Shown piece by piece: positions 45,682 through 56,085 of a stretch of DNA of 64,000 bases. The notes under the pieces are model-generated. The model ran no database searches. It was not told the DNA's origin and saw only the letters and a list, made by a program, of their open reading frames with translations. A program made the translations under genes and the position numbers. Each line of letters begins with the position of its first letter. The stretch's first letter is position 1. The stretch is from contig OU862928.1 of NCBI GenBank assembly GCA_917880885.1, positions 12,295,721 to 12,359,720 of the forward strand, read 5' to 3'. This stretch comes from Limnephilus marmoratus. Its lineage: Eukaryota > Arthropoda > Insecta > Trichoptera > Limnephilidae.

Positions 45682-47523
45682 TTAGTAGATGCTGGATATC
45701 TCTGCTTACCTCATCAGAGATATCCGGGTTAGTGATGGGAATAATCGATACATTTACATAATCGATATTTTTGTATCGATACATAAAAATGATCGAATGA
45801 TTAATCGATTAATCGCTAGGAGTTCAAGAGCAATAGCTGCGGTCAAAGGCAGTATTTTTTCTCGCGGCAGGGGGGGTGTTCACGGACGAAGCATGGTACA
45901 TCGGTATGGCAACGTAGATTTTTCATTGCTGGCGATGATTTCTTTACAAGCAACATTATTTTCTATAATTTACAATAATACTTTACTATCTATAATCTAT
46001 GGTCTGGCTCGACCTTGAAACTGTTTCATAATATCCGTATTCTTATAGATAATGTAATTTTATAGATGTTTCCAAAATTCTGATAAGCGTCATTACATGA
46101 TTAATCTCAAAATGACATTTAGATTGTAGGAAACATATACATTAAAACAGTAAAAAAACTGTGTTTTTGCAATCGGTGTTTATTGAATAATGATATCTTT
46201 GAACAGAAGTGTCTAATTCTAGCGCTGATAACACTTTTTAGAACAAACCATCAATATTTTATAGTCACACAAAGTTGAGTTTTGAGGTACTAGTTAGTAC
46301 TCGATGAAATTAGAGATATCGGTTGTTCATTTACAATAAATCAAACATACACTAAACAAATCGATAAATTACTCAAAATAACCATCTACCTACTTACGAA
46401 AAATAATCACCATGTCGATCTTTAACACGTACTGGAATCGTAAATCATAGCCTAAAAGTAATATTTCGTCGTTTACAATCGTTTCACGTTTGAATACTAC
46501 GACCAACACTACCCTAGATGATACATAACCTTAAAATAACATAAGTAATAATAAATAAACTTTAAATTGTGAAAAACAGTCACCATGGCAATCTTTAAAC
46601 ATACACTAAAACTGGAAACGTAGATCGTTACCTAAAAGTATTAATTCATCATTTACAACAAAGCTGGATGATGATAACATCAACACGCTTTATCAGTTTA
46701 TCACAATTTGAGATATTTTGACGTATCTTGAATACAACCTCTCAGATCTAGAATCGATTTGCGTTTACGAATGAATTCTGACAGTTGTAAAACGATTGTA
46801 TCACTCATTTTCAATGACATTTCAAAACGATTATATCGGACTGTGCATTCGAATGAATATTGACATCGATAAGCGAGAATCGGTTCCACTTCGATGACAT
46901 TTCAAAACGATTGTATCGAACTGTATTCGATATGAACATAGACATCGATAAGCGAGAATCGATTCTTCTTACGATGACATTTCAAACGATTATATCGGAT
47001 TGTGAATCGATACGATGGATCGATGAAAATCCAGCGCTGTGATTCGTCAGAAATAATCGATGTGAGAGAAGCGTTGTGATTGGTCAGAATTAATCGATTT
47101 GACATCGATGCAAGAATCGATTGTTCAAGAATCGATTTGTCTATGACAATGTATCGAAATGCATCGATGGGGAAAAAGATCGATACAATATCGATATTCC
47201 ATCGATATTTCCCATCGCTAATCCGGGTTCTCTAAATAAATGGTCACGGAATTTAGTTTATAAATCATAACACTGATTGTTTGGTAGAGTTATATTTTAT
47301 TTGACACCAGAAGTGAGATATTACAAGGATTCTATCCGCGACAATAATTTGCGTAATTAAAAATAGCTTACTGGCGAGAGGAACGTTCAGACCGGAATCA
47401 TCTCGAAGTTTTTTCCACTCGCGAGCTCAGTTCTGCTGTCTGCGCATTTTGCTGCGCAGGCAAGTGTTGCTAGAGTCTAGGTGACATTTTGTTCAAAATA
47501 TAATAATAATCGCGGTGCCTACA
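45682..47523 (-). repeat. 5' LTR of the Kabuki-like element, interrupted
   Basis: LTR sequence lies at 45682-45729 and 47229-47523 (47221-47228 is the duplicated target). A hAT element occupies 45730-47220. The LTR promoter region is separated from the leader by 1.5 kb, so transcription of this copy is probably lost. Confidence 0.9.
45730..47220. mobile_element. 1491-bp non-autonomous hAT element in the LTR
   Basis: Ends TAGTGATGGGAATAATCGAT and, complemented, TAGCGATGGGAAATATCGAT. Exact 8-bp duplication ATCCGGGT (45722-45729 and 47221-47228). Both ends, especially 46840-47215, are packed with ATCGAT or CGAT motifs in short degenerate repeats. No transposase frame. Confidence 0.92.
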
Positions 47524-47528
47524 GTAGT

Positions 47529-49141
47529 ATCGATTTGCAGCTACTATTCTTCTTTTGATTTCGCTGGATACATTGTTGTCATTTGTCACCATAGTACCGA
47601 GATATACAAACTCGTTGACAGTTTCAAATGTATAATTATCTATCTGTATACTTGGTGGTTTCTGGCGTCCATGTACGGGCATATATTTTGTCTTCCCCTC
47701 GTTGATGACCAATCCCATGTTCCTTGCCGACATAGCTAAGCTTTTAAACGCCGATTTTAGTTCATATTCTGAGCGTGCGATGATATCTATATCGTCAGCA
47801 TAAGCAAGGAGCTGAACAGACTTGTTAAAAATATGGCCTGTGGTTTGTATACCTGCATTTCGGATGGCCTTTTCCAGCGCTAAATTGAATAAAATGCAGG
47901 CAAGTGCATCTCCTTGTCTTAGTCCATTGAAGGTCTTTAGGGTGTCTGACAGATCCTGTTGTATTCTGACTCGGCACTCAACATTAGACATTGTGAGCCT
48001 TACTAAGTTTACCAGTTTTCTTGGGATATTAAATTCATCCAAGGCTCTGTACAGTCTTTCTCTATTTACCGTGTCATAGGCAGCCTTAAAATCTATGAAG
48101 AGATGGTATGTATCAACATTAAATTCTATTGTTTTTTCCAGTATCTGTCTCAGTGAAAAGATTTGATCAGTTGTAGATTTCCCCTTACGGAACCCAGTTT
48201 GATATTGGCCAATTATGCCATCCGAATATTTCATAAGCCTACCACACAGTACATTTGATAGGATCTTGTATGAGATATTCAGCAGCGTTATGCCCCTATA
48301 GTTAGAACAGTTCATAGGGTCTCCTTTCTTGTGAAGAGGGCAAATTATTCCACAGTTCCATTCACTTGGCAGAGTCTCAGAGCACCAGATGGATTTAATG
48401 ATATTATATATATGGACTTGAAGGTTCTCTCCGCCATATTTGAATAACTCTGCAGAGATGTTGTCAGTTCCAGGTGATTTATTGTTATGTAGACTTTTAA
48501 TGGCACCCACTACTTCTTCTAATGTTTGTGGCGGCTCGACATTGTCATCATCATTAGTACCACCATCAGTGATGTTTCCATCCCTTGTCAAATTTTCACC
48601 CACACTCTCATCTACACTTCCGTTTAGCAGAGCATCAAAATATTCCACCCATCTATTCAGAATTCTTGACTTTTCATTCAAAATATTTCCCTCGCTGTCG
48701 TAGCACATTGTAATTCTGGGCTTGTATTCTTTTCTTTGATGGTTTACCTTCTGATAGAAAAGTCGACTTCTGTTTTGGGCCTTGGCTAGTTCCACTTCCT
48801 TGATTTGGTTCTCGAGAAATACTCGTTTCTTCCTTCTGTGCAGTTTTTTCTCATGCTTTCTTAGTTCTCTGTATTCCATCTCTGCTTGCCGTGTACGATG
48901 TCGCTGTTGCATTTTTAGATATGTGTCATTCTTCACATTGGTTGCTTGTTGGCATTCTGCATCGAACCATAATTCTCTTGGTTGTGTTTGCCTGCTTCCC
49001 AGAACTTCGTCAGCTGCATTGGTAATCACAGACTTAACACCATCCCAGTATGAGTTAATATCATGTTGTTCCACATGGTCGCTGATGTCATCCAACTTAT
49101 GATTTATGGTTGTAATGAACTTTTCTTTGGTATAAGAAGAC
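47529..49141 (-). pseudogene. RTE-type LINE, 5' part of ORF2 (reverse transcriptase)
   Basis: An open minus-strand frame. It contains the RTE pre-RT region (LWFDAECQQATNVKNDTYL), the RT fingers and palm (TGFRKGKSTTDQIFSL, HLFIDFKAAYDTV, LLAYADDIDIIARS near 47790) and GLVINEGKTKYM. The endonuclease domain is absent, so the copy is 5'-truncated near 49141, as most LINE insertions are. RT copies LINE RNA at a nicked target. The frame is broken only by the gypsy insertion at 47523. Confidence 0.9.
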
Positions 49142-49375
49142 AAAAAAAACATGCTAATCGCGTACTAATAAAACAAAGTAAACTTTAATTTTTGTTATTG
49201 TATGTATTGTAATAATTTTTATCACGAATGCGAAAATTCATTCATGTTCATTCAATTCTTGAAAATTGAACTGAAAGATAAATTGGATAATATAAGATAA
49301 ATTTGATTGTGCGGCCCGCGGTGATACCTCACTTGTTGTATGTGGCCCTTGACCAGAAAAGTGTGACGACCGATG

Positions 49376-49860
49376 TTCTAGACTCACCAACATTCTCCGC
49401 CACTCCTTCCTGAACTTTATACAGCTTTATCGAACCTTCTTGACCTTTACGGAACCTTTTGGACCCCCGATAAAGTCCGCTACTCTTTCCAGAACTATCT
49501 ACAGCTTTATCGAACCTTATATAACTTTTCGGAACCTTGTAGACTCACCGAAATTCTCCGCTACTCCTTCCAGAACTTTCTACAGCTTTATCGAACCTTC
49601 TAGACTCTAGACCCCCGATATATTCCGCCACTCCTTCCAGAATTTTCTACAGCTTTATCGAACCTTCTAGAACTTTTCGGAACCTTCGAGACTCACCGAC
49701 GAACTCTGCCACTCCTTCCAGAACTTTCCACAGCTTTATGGAACATTATAGAATTTTCCGGAATCTTCTAGACCCGCTGATATACGTCTCCAAGAACTGT
49801 CCAGAGTTTTATCGAACCTTCTAGAAGTTGAAATTTCTAGTCTTCTTAGAACTTTCAGTC
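49376..49860. repeat. HSE-like minisatellite, right block
   Basis: Continuation of the array at 37720-38247: five or so units of about 80-90 bases with CTCCGCCACTCCTTCC, AGAACTTTCTACAGCTTTAT and CGAACCTTCTAGAACTTTTC. TTCnnGAA half-sites recur in every unit. Confidence 0.85.
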
Positions 49861-50516
49861 CTTATATCTTCAAAAGCACGCCCTTTGGGTAAAAACGAAT
49901 ACTTCTTCAAATTTTGCAAACTCACTTTGTGGCACCATTTTATTAATGAAATAATTAAAAACACTTTGTTTTTACCACAATAAACTTTATTTAAAAGTCA
50001 ACATGTTTCAAGAATGATGTTCTCTTCATCAGGACATAAATGTACTAAAACTAAATGATCGAACATAGAACGGCGTGGGTAGAAATGGAAGTAGTGGGGG
50101 AGGAGAGAGGAGGAAAGGGGAGGTGCTTAGAAGATCAACAAGGGGGAGGAGGGGGGAGGTGGAAAGGGGGTGCTTAGAACAACAAAGACAAAAAATTACA
50201 ATGGAAATATGATTAAGATAGAGTTACTCACAAAATTAATTTGATTGTTAATAATATTTAAATTTCTATTGACATTTTTCCTAATTTCTAAAAGATCTAA
50301 GTGAAAACCACTAACGTTAGTGTGTAAAATTTTAAAACCAGAATTTATATCAAATGGATGGTTAAATTCAATTAGTTAGTTCAGTTTAAGTTAAGTTTAC
50401 TGAACTTAATACCATTAAAATAATTGCATCTAATAATGGTTATAACTCCAAATTAATAGACAATTTATTAAACAAAAAAATATAAGAAAAAATTTCATTT
50501 ATCCTACATTTACCCA

Positions 50517-50951
50517 TTGCTTACTGATAATATTAAAAAACAATGGAGAAAAATATTGTTTGTAAATCATCAAACCTCCAATTTAATCATGAAAAAAATT
50601 CCTAATACAATACAGCCTGCTTTTTATACGAATAATAAATTAAAAAATTATATTTTAAATAACAAGGACAAAGACCAAAAAATGAAAAAATCTGGAGTTT
50701 ACCAATTGAATTGTAATGACTGCAATCATTTTTACGTAGGTAAAACTTGCAGAAATTTTGAAACGAGGATTAAGGAACATTTGAGATGTCTAAATAGCAA
50801 TAATTATTCGGAATTTGCTAACCATCTAATTGAATTTAACCATTCATTTGATATAAATTCTGGTTTTAAAATTTTACACACTAACGTTAGTGGTTTTCAC
50901 TTAGATCTTTTAGAAATATTAGAAATTTGGAAAAATGTCATAGAAATTTAA
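50517..50951 (+). pseudogene. GIY-YIG endonuclease domain of the Penelope-like element
   Basis: A 144-codon open frame, with the family Cys pair and active-site pattern: GVYQLNCNDCNHFYVGKTCR (GIY-YIG equivalent), then ETRIKEHL and EFANHLIEFNH. It is the C-terminal domain of a Penelope protein without its reverse transcriptase. The last part (from about 50825) is palindromic with the left arm. Confidence 0.8.
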
Positions 50952-51177
50952 ATATTATTAACAATCAAATTAATTTTGTGAGTAACCCTATCTTAAACAT
51001 ATTTCCATTGTAATTTTTTGTCTTTGTTGTTCTAAGCACCCCCTTTCCACCTCCCCCCTCCTCCCCCTTGTTGATCTTCTAAGCACCTCCCCTTTCCACC
51101 TCTCTCCTCCCCCACTACTTCCATTTCTACCCACGCCGTTCTATGTTCGATCATTTAGTTTTAGTACATTTTATGTC

Positions 51178-51204
51178 CTGATGAAGAGAACATCGTTCTT
51201 GAAA
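51178..51204 (+). ncRNA. hammerhead-like core in the Penelope arm
   Basis: CTGATGA (51178-51184), a GAAC/GTTC stem region, then GAAA (51201-51204). Penelope-like elements are known to carry hammerhead ribozymes in their terminal repeats. A near-identical inverted copy sits in the left arm near 50005-50036. Helix III is not resolved by eye. Confidence 0.45.
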
Positions 51205-51270
51205 CATGTTGACTTTTAAATAAAGTTTATTGTGGTAAAAACACTAGTGTTTTTAATTATTTCATTAATA

Positions 51271-51639
51271 AAGACGAATACCCTTATTCCCTAGTGGGGA
51301 TAGAGATCTACCACACCATATAACTCCCTTGATCCTACAGGGACTTGTTTCTGAGTTTTTGCGTTCCGCACGCTTTTTTGGACTTTCTTTAATAATATAT
51401 ATTGATTATGGGAAGAATAGATTTGAGGTATCACCAGAAAGATAGTTTTATCTACCTTCATTATTTTGATGTAATTTTTATAATATTTCACATAAGAAAA
51501 AAAATTAGGTTCCTAAGATTATCGTAGAAATGTCTATAACAGAGTCGCATCGAAAACGTTAAAGAATATTTACGTCATTAATGATATTTTGAGCATTATT
51601 TATTTACAGGTTTCTAGTACAAAATAATATTATTAGTAC
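51271..51639. other. repeat flank, no gene
   Basis: 51282-51430 resembles 37570-37720 (ACCACACNATATAACTCC and TTTAATAAT blocks), so the Penelope fragment sits in the same repeat family as the minisatellite. The remainder is AT-rich. Confidence 0.55.
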
Positions 51640-52060
51640 TTTTTTTTTTTTTTTTTTTACAGTGAATACCGCACAAGAATCTCAACTGCTCCCGTCTGGA
51701 GCCAGTGAGACTATGGCATCCCCAATTGGGGTATGTTGTGAGGCTGAAGGTAGTGGGGAGGGGAAGGAGGTGGGGATGAGGAAGGTTGGGAAGTACCTGG
51801 CTATTCAGATCTGGTCACTAAACACGGCTAAAGCCATTTTCAAGCAACGTTTCAATTCTGAATGGTGGTCTTACACCAGGGCGATACTAATAGTATCTTC
51901 CACTCTGGAACATGCCGCAAATATACTATATATTATTTTAAATGAATTAATTGTGAAATAACACAAATTAATCAAATAAAATTTATTTGCGCATGCCGGG
52001 TTCGAACCCGCGACCTCCGGAATGTGAGTCAAGAGTCTTAGCCACTGGACTATGGAGGTC
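51640..52060 (-). repeat. tRNA-derived SINE, copy 3
   Basis: Reverse-strand copy with pol III B-box GGTTCGAACCC (near 52000-52010) and a 19-base T run at 51640-51658. Very similar to copy 2. Confidence 0.88.
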
Positions 52061-52179
52061 TATGGAGGACTATGGATTACAGTTGTACAAACTACCTACT
52101 AAAATATGAAATAATTGTTATCATAAACATATCAGATAAAGCGACAAAAAAAAATCTAAAGCTGTGTACACTGTACACA

Positions 52180-52620
52180 TGGCTATAAAAGATCATCGCA
52201 CTCCAAACGACTCCAGATACTAATATCTACAGCCTGTATGTCTGACGAATATCTACAGCTCATATGTTGAACTAATATCTACGAACTTCAGAGTGTTGAC
52301 TAATATCTACAGAGCGTAGGTTGAACTAATATCTACAGAGCGTAGGTTGGACTTATCAGCTAAATGTGTCCAATAGTCCGATATTAGGGATTTTTACATA
52401 CATATTTACATAAATTAAGTTTTTTAAACTGCATACGCAATATTACGTTATTCCAATATGCTATACATAATTGCAAATCCAACCTCTGCCAGTTCTGCAG
52501 ATATTCGTCAACACTTTGGTTCTCATAGATATTAGTCAGTAGTTTGAGCTGTAGATATTCGTCAACACTTTGGTTCTCATAGATATTAAGCCTCGGTTCT
52601 CCCAATTTCTACCGATTTCT
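52180..52620. repeat. ATATCTAC motif array, both orientations
   Basis: AATATCTACAG-type motifs recur every ~25 bases at 52220-52345 (plus), and complementary GATATTCGTCAACACTTTGG blocks recur at 52499-52590 (minus), including a ~60-base direct repeat. A further copy is at 56440-56530. Confidence 0.7.
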
Positions 52621-52639
52621 TACAAATCTCCCTTAAACA

Positions 52640-52905
52640 TTTGAAGTTTTTAAGCTCTTAAAAAAATATATGTTATATCTAGACATTTATCGCACCGAAA
52701 CGCAAATTATAGAAAATTCCCTCGATAGAAAAAAATCACAAAGTATGCTCCAAAAATTATTATTAACACGTTTGTTTCAGTTATTTTACAAGTTATATGT
52801 ATGAAAAAATTCACAGCGTTTCTTTAAATAAAACTAAAGACAGTTATCGCGAGATTTTTGCTCTTTTTTCAATAAACCGTGATTAATTAAACATTTTAAC
52901 AACAG
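52640..52905 (+). repeat. interspersed repeat, MITE-free copy
   Basis: Diverged copy of 31441-31950 without the piggyBac MITE. It carries the single sequence TTTCTTTAAA where the MITE sits in the other copy. Confidence 0.75.
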
Positions 52906-53477
52906 GCGCTTACGTTTTTTAATTCTAAAGATAATATTTACAGGCCATCTCTATCTAACGTGCGTGTAACCCATGTGTAACCTATGTGCCTTTCAAATAT
53001 TCGTCATTCGCTGTCCAGACAGCTCGCCACACAGACGTGTAGCCCTACGTTTCATGATTTGTTTAATATACACGTACGTAAATAATAATATTGTTTTGCG
53101 AAAATGGTAAAACAATAACAAAAAAGTCGTATTTCTAAGCGTAAACATTATCTCCAAAATCGAGAACGTATGATGGAACGTATTATTTACTATTATGTAA
53201 TATTTATTATAAAAATAAATTTTCAATTTATTTGTGTATTATATAACAAAGGTGACAGTTATTGTTTTATTTTTTTACAGAATGCGTACTTTGGGAAATA
53301 TCTATTTCCAATACTTCGGAAACTGAAATTCCCGGGCAAGTTTTTTTAAAATTAAATTACGTTTTTTTTTAAATGACCATTGAATGCAAAAGCTTTTATT
53401 TTGCTCATTTATTAAAATTATAGGACATAATAATAATACATTTTTACGGATCAAACTGCTAACAAAAATCTGCTATC
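52906..53477. other. no gene recognised
   Basis: AT-rich, only short frames without domains. Confidence 0.4.
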
Positions 53478-53910
53478 AAAAATTACCACAGTAACTCCAC
53501 ACAGGCCCTGAGGATTTTTTTCCCCCTGGGCATATGTCATCTTTGAATATGCTGTGTGGAGGGTGTTTTAATGGAAATGAAGGAGAGGAAGTTCTGGAAA
53601 GGATAAGGTTATAGGGGTGGGTAGGAATTTGAGGGTCAGTGGTTTTGGGTGTGACGGACTTTTGAATCCATCCCTCACAATGCGGTGCAAGGCGATGTTC
53701 CAAAAGAGTTCTGCCTGAGAGGTCGCAAGATCTCCCTCAACCAGTCTCTCCCGATCTGGCCTACCACGCAGCTGGTGGGCAGACACATCCGCCACCAAGA
53801 TCCAAACCCGGGCACCCCTGCTAAGTCACCAAACGTTGCGAACAACTTGGGGTTATCCAATAAATAGTTTCCGGGGCGGCGGTACCCTTACCCGCGTCCC
53901 AAATTGTTAC
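53478..53910 (-). repeat. LINE-tailed repeat, copy 1
   Basis: The minus strand begins ATTTGGGACGCGGGTAAGGG with a CCGCCGCCCCGG block and GGATAACCCC, continues through GCAGGGGTGCCCGGG, and ends with the same hairpin-bearing 3' tail as the LINE at 27052-27300 (CCCTCCACACAGCAT ... GGCCTGTGTGGAGTTA). Frames in it carry no domain, so it looks like a SINE-type passenger. Confidence 0.65.
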
Positions 53911-55275
53911 GGACAAGGAAATATGTAATTATCATCATACGTTTTATTTTATTACTACCTATTATTAGATGTTCGTTGGATAATAAATCTGACGTATTAT
54001 TACTACCTATTATTAGATATTCGTTGGATAATAAAACCAAAGTGCGTTACGTAAATGTAAGTAAATAAAAGTTTCGCTTGTTTACTAAAACCGACTACAT
54101 TGTTATAAGTAATTACTTTGACCTTTTTATAAGTGTTTAATAATTTAGATTCCATCGGTTAACTAGTCCTAGCAAAGCTGTAGTTTGGCAGTGCACGCGC
54201 CCGCCCGCCCGTCCTCTATGCTCGTAGCTTTTAGGGCTGCCACTTCATAAATTTCTACATAAACTTTGGGAGGTACATGATGGTGAATGCAAAAAAGACA
54301 AATAACTTTTTTCTAAATTCAATTTTTTCCCTATTTTTCCACAGAAGAATATTATTTTTTTCATACAAACAACAAAACTTTTTTACCCGTAACTACCTTA
54401 GAATGTTTTGAAAAAAGTTTCGTATCTTTTTTTACTGTACTGTACTGTCGTGCAGAATTACCTCCCGAAGTTTGTGCACTTTACCCCCGGATATAAATAA
54501 AGAGCGAAAAGGTGCATGTAGGCAAAAACAGGTTGTGCCAAACTCAGTCAGTGGTTTGATGCACATCCTCCCTTCCCACAAACCAGTGAAATAATGTCAA
54601 TTTTTGTGGAGTGGAGTCGTCGGAGATGCCACAATAACTTGCTAAGATGCTGTTCAAGTTGGTGAAGAATCATTAAACTAATTGTTTTAAGAACTAAATG
54701 ATGAAATAATAAATGAAATCCAAGTCCCACAATCTGTTACAAACAAAAGTGGTGTGTCTGTAATAAGATTAAAAAATGACGACATTTACTAAAAAACTTA
54801 AAATTCCTGTAAATATTTACTGGTTGAAGATTAGTTTGCAAATGTATACATATTATCTAAAAGGGAATTAAATTCTTAACAACTTCTTTCAAACAAATTT
54901 CTTTCTTTGATAAATATTTTAGACGATATGAAGGAAAGTTTGATGAAAAATGTGAGGTAAAATGATTTTATTCGAAAATATCTACATTTGTGGAGCGTGT
55001 AAGTCAAAAACGGCTGGGATTTCGAAAATTACGTATAGAATAAAAGTTGTAGATAATTTTATGAGCTTTCACTTATTCTAAAAAAAATCCTCTGAAATGC
55101 ACCGTTTCCGAGATATAAGCGTAAATCCAAAAATTAGAACCTTCTCCCCCCCCTCCCTCCCCTAGCTCACCACCTAGACGTCAGGACTTTTAGTATGTTC
55201 ACACCCTAAGCACCCTGACCAAGTTTCTGAAGGAATCGCTTAGGTGCACTCTACACCTCCTTTTGGACCATTCAT
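53911..55275. other. no gene; one possible relic
   Basis: Mostly AT-rich. A direct repeat (TATTACTACCTATTATTAGAT) occurs at 53950 and 53996. At 54510-54780 a decayed frame (CAKLSQWFDAHPPFPQ, then CHNNLLRCC) may be a remnant of an unnamed transposon-type gene; I cannot classify it. Confidence 0.35.
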
Positions 55276-55620
55276 TTTTTTTACATGAGCTCCACACAGG
55301 AGGCCCTGAGGAACATAATTTCCCTCAGGGCCTATGTCATCTTTATGCTCACCTATGATGCTATGTGGAGGGTTTTTTTAAGGAAAGGAAGGAGAGGAGA
55401 GTTCTGGGAAGGAAAAGGGTTTAAGGGGTGGGTAGGAATCTCGGGTTCAGTTTGTCCTGGTCATCCGCCTCCAAGACCTGGACAAACCTCACTCCATGAA
55501 CCCGGGCACCCCTGCTAAATCACCAAACGTAGCGAACCACTTGGGGTGACCCATGACAGAGGTATTGGTTATCCAATAAAGGTTCCCGGGGCGGCGGTAC
55601 CCATTCCCACCTCCCAAATA
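55276..55620 (-). repeat. LINE-tailed repeat, copy 2
   Basis: The same head (TTTGGGAGGTGGGAATGGGT, then CCGCCGCCCCGG) and LINE-type tail (CTCCACATAGCAT ... CCTCAGGGCCTCCTGTGTGG) as 53478-53910, with an internal deletion. It ends in TGTAAAAAAAATG. Confidence 0.7.
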
Positions 55621-55859
55621 AAAAAATTGACTGGACTATAAACAAATATGATTAAAATGTGCACTTTACTTAGTTGAAAATTGAAAAATGGGTCGGGTCA
55701 AGATGTCGCGGGTTCAATTCCTCTTTCAATGCACAAGCTACATCTTCCGCTTATTATGATGCTGGTAGGAGATTTTCAAATTGTCAGGTTATTCGTAAAC
55801 CGGGAATACGAATTATGACTCTTTTTCTTTTTGAAAAAAGTAGTACCCAATAAATAGAT

Positions 55860-56085
55860 AAGCCTCACCCCATGAACCCGGGCACCTCTGTTATCCAATG
55901 AATGGTTGCCGGGCGGCAATGGTCGCCTTCCAAATTGATACCTCATTCCATAACCCGGGAACCCCTGCTAAGTCACCAAACATAGCAAACCACTTAAGTG
56001 GCCTACGGCAGGGGTGTTGGTTATCCAAAAATGTTTTCCGGGGCGGCGCGGCAGTACCCATCCCGTCCCGTCTCCCAAATTGTTA
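55860..56085 (-). repeat. LINE-tailed repeat, partial copies
   Basis: Two rearranged head fragments with CCCGGGNACCCCTGCTAAGTCACC and CCGGGGCGGCG blocks. No tail. Confidence 0.55.

Larger units (their letters stand above)
39140..47523 (-). mobile_element. Kabuki/CsRn1-like Ty3/gypsy element
   Basis: Minus-strand element with 343-bp LTRs (TGTAGGCACCGCG ... CATCTACTAA), an exact 5-bp duplication GTAGT (39135-39139 and 47524-47528), a primer site starting TGGTGACC, and a purine tract GGGGAGGAGG before the 3' LTR. Removing it restores the LINE frame exactly. LTRs differ at about three sites, so it is young. It lacks the integrase core and has a stop in gag, so it is defective. Confidence 0.93.
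38248..49375. mobile_element. hAT-type shell element split by a LINE
   Basis: Left end CCGTGGTCGTCAAAGTGCGGCCCGC and right end, complemented, CATCGGTCGTCACACTTTT with GCGGGCCGC inside. The 8-bp repeat TTCTAGAC flanks both sides (38240-38247, 49376-49383). That motif is common in the surrounding minisatellite, so the duplication alone is weak. The shell itself is only about 570 bp; the rest is the RTE LINE and its insertions. No transposase remains. Confidence 0.6.
49903..51270 (+). mobile_element. Penelope-like element fragment with long inverted arms
   Basis: Arms 49941-50375 and about 50825-51270 are inverted copies of each other. The unique centre and right arm encode a GIY-YIG domain. 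Flanking repeats (about AAAACGAATAC at 49892-49902 and AAGACGAATAC at 51271-51281) look like an 11-base duplication with one change. Penelope-like elements join a reverse transcriptase to a GIY-YIG nuclease and often insert with an inverted terminal copy. The RT is missing here. Confidence 0.75.
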
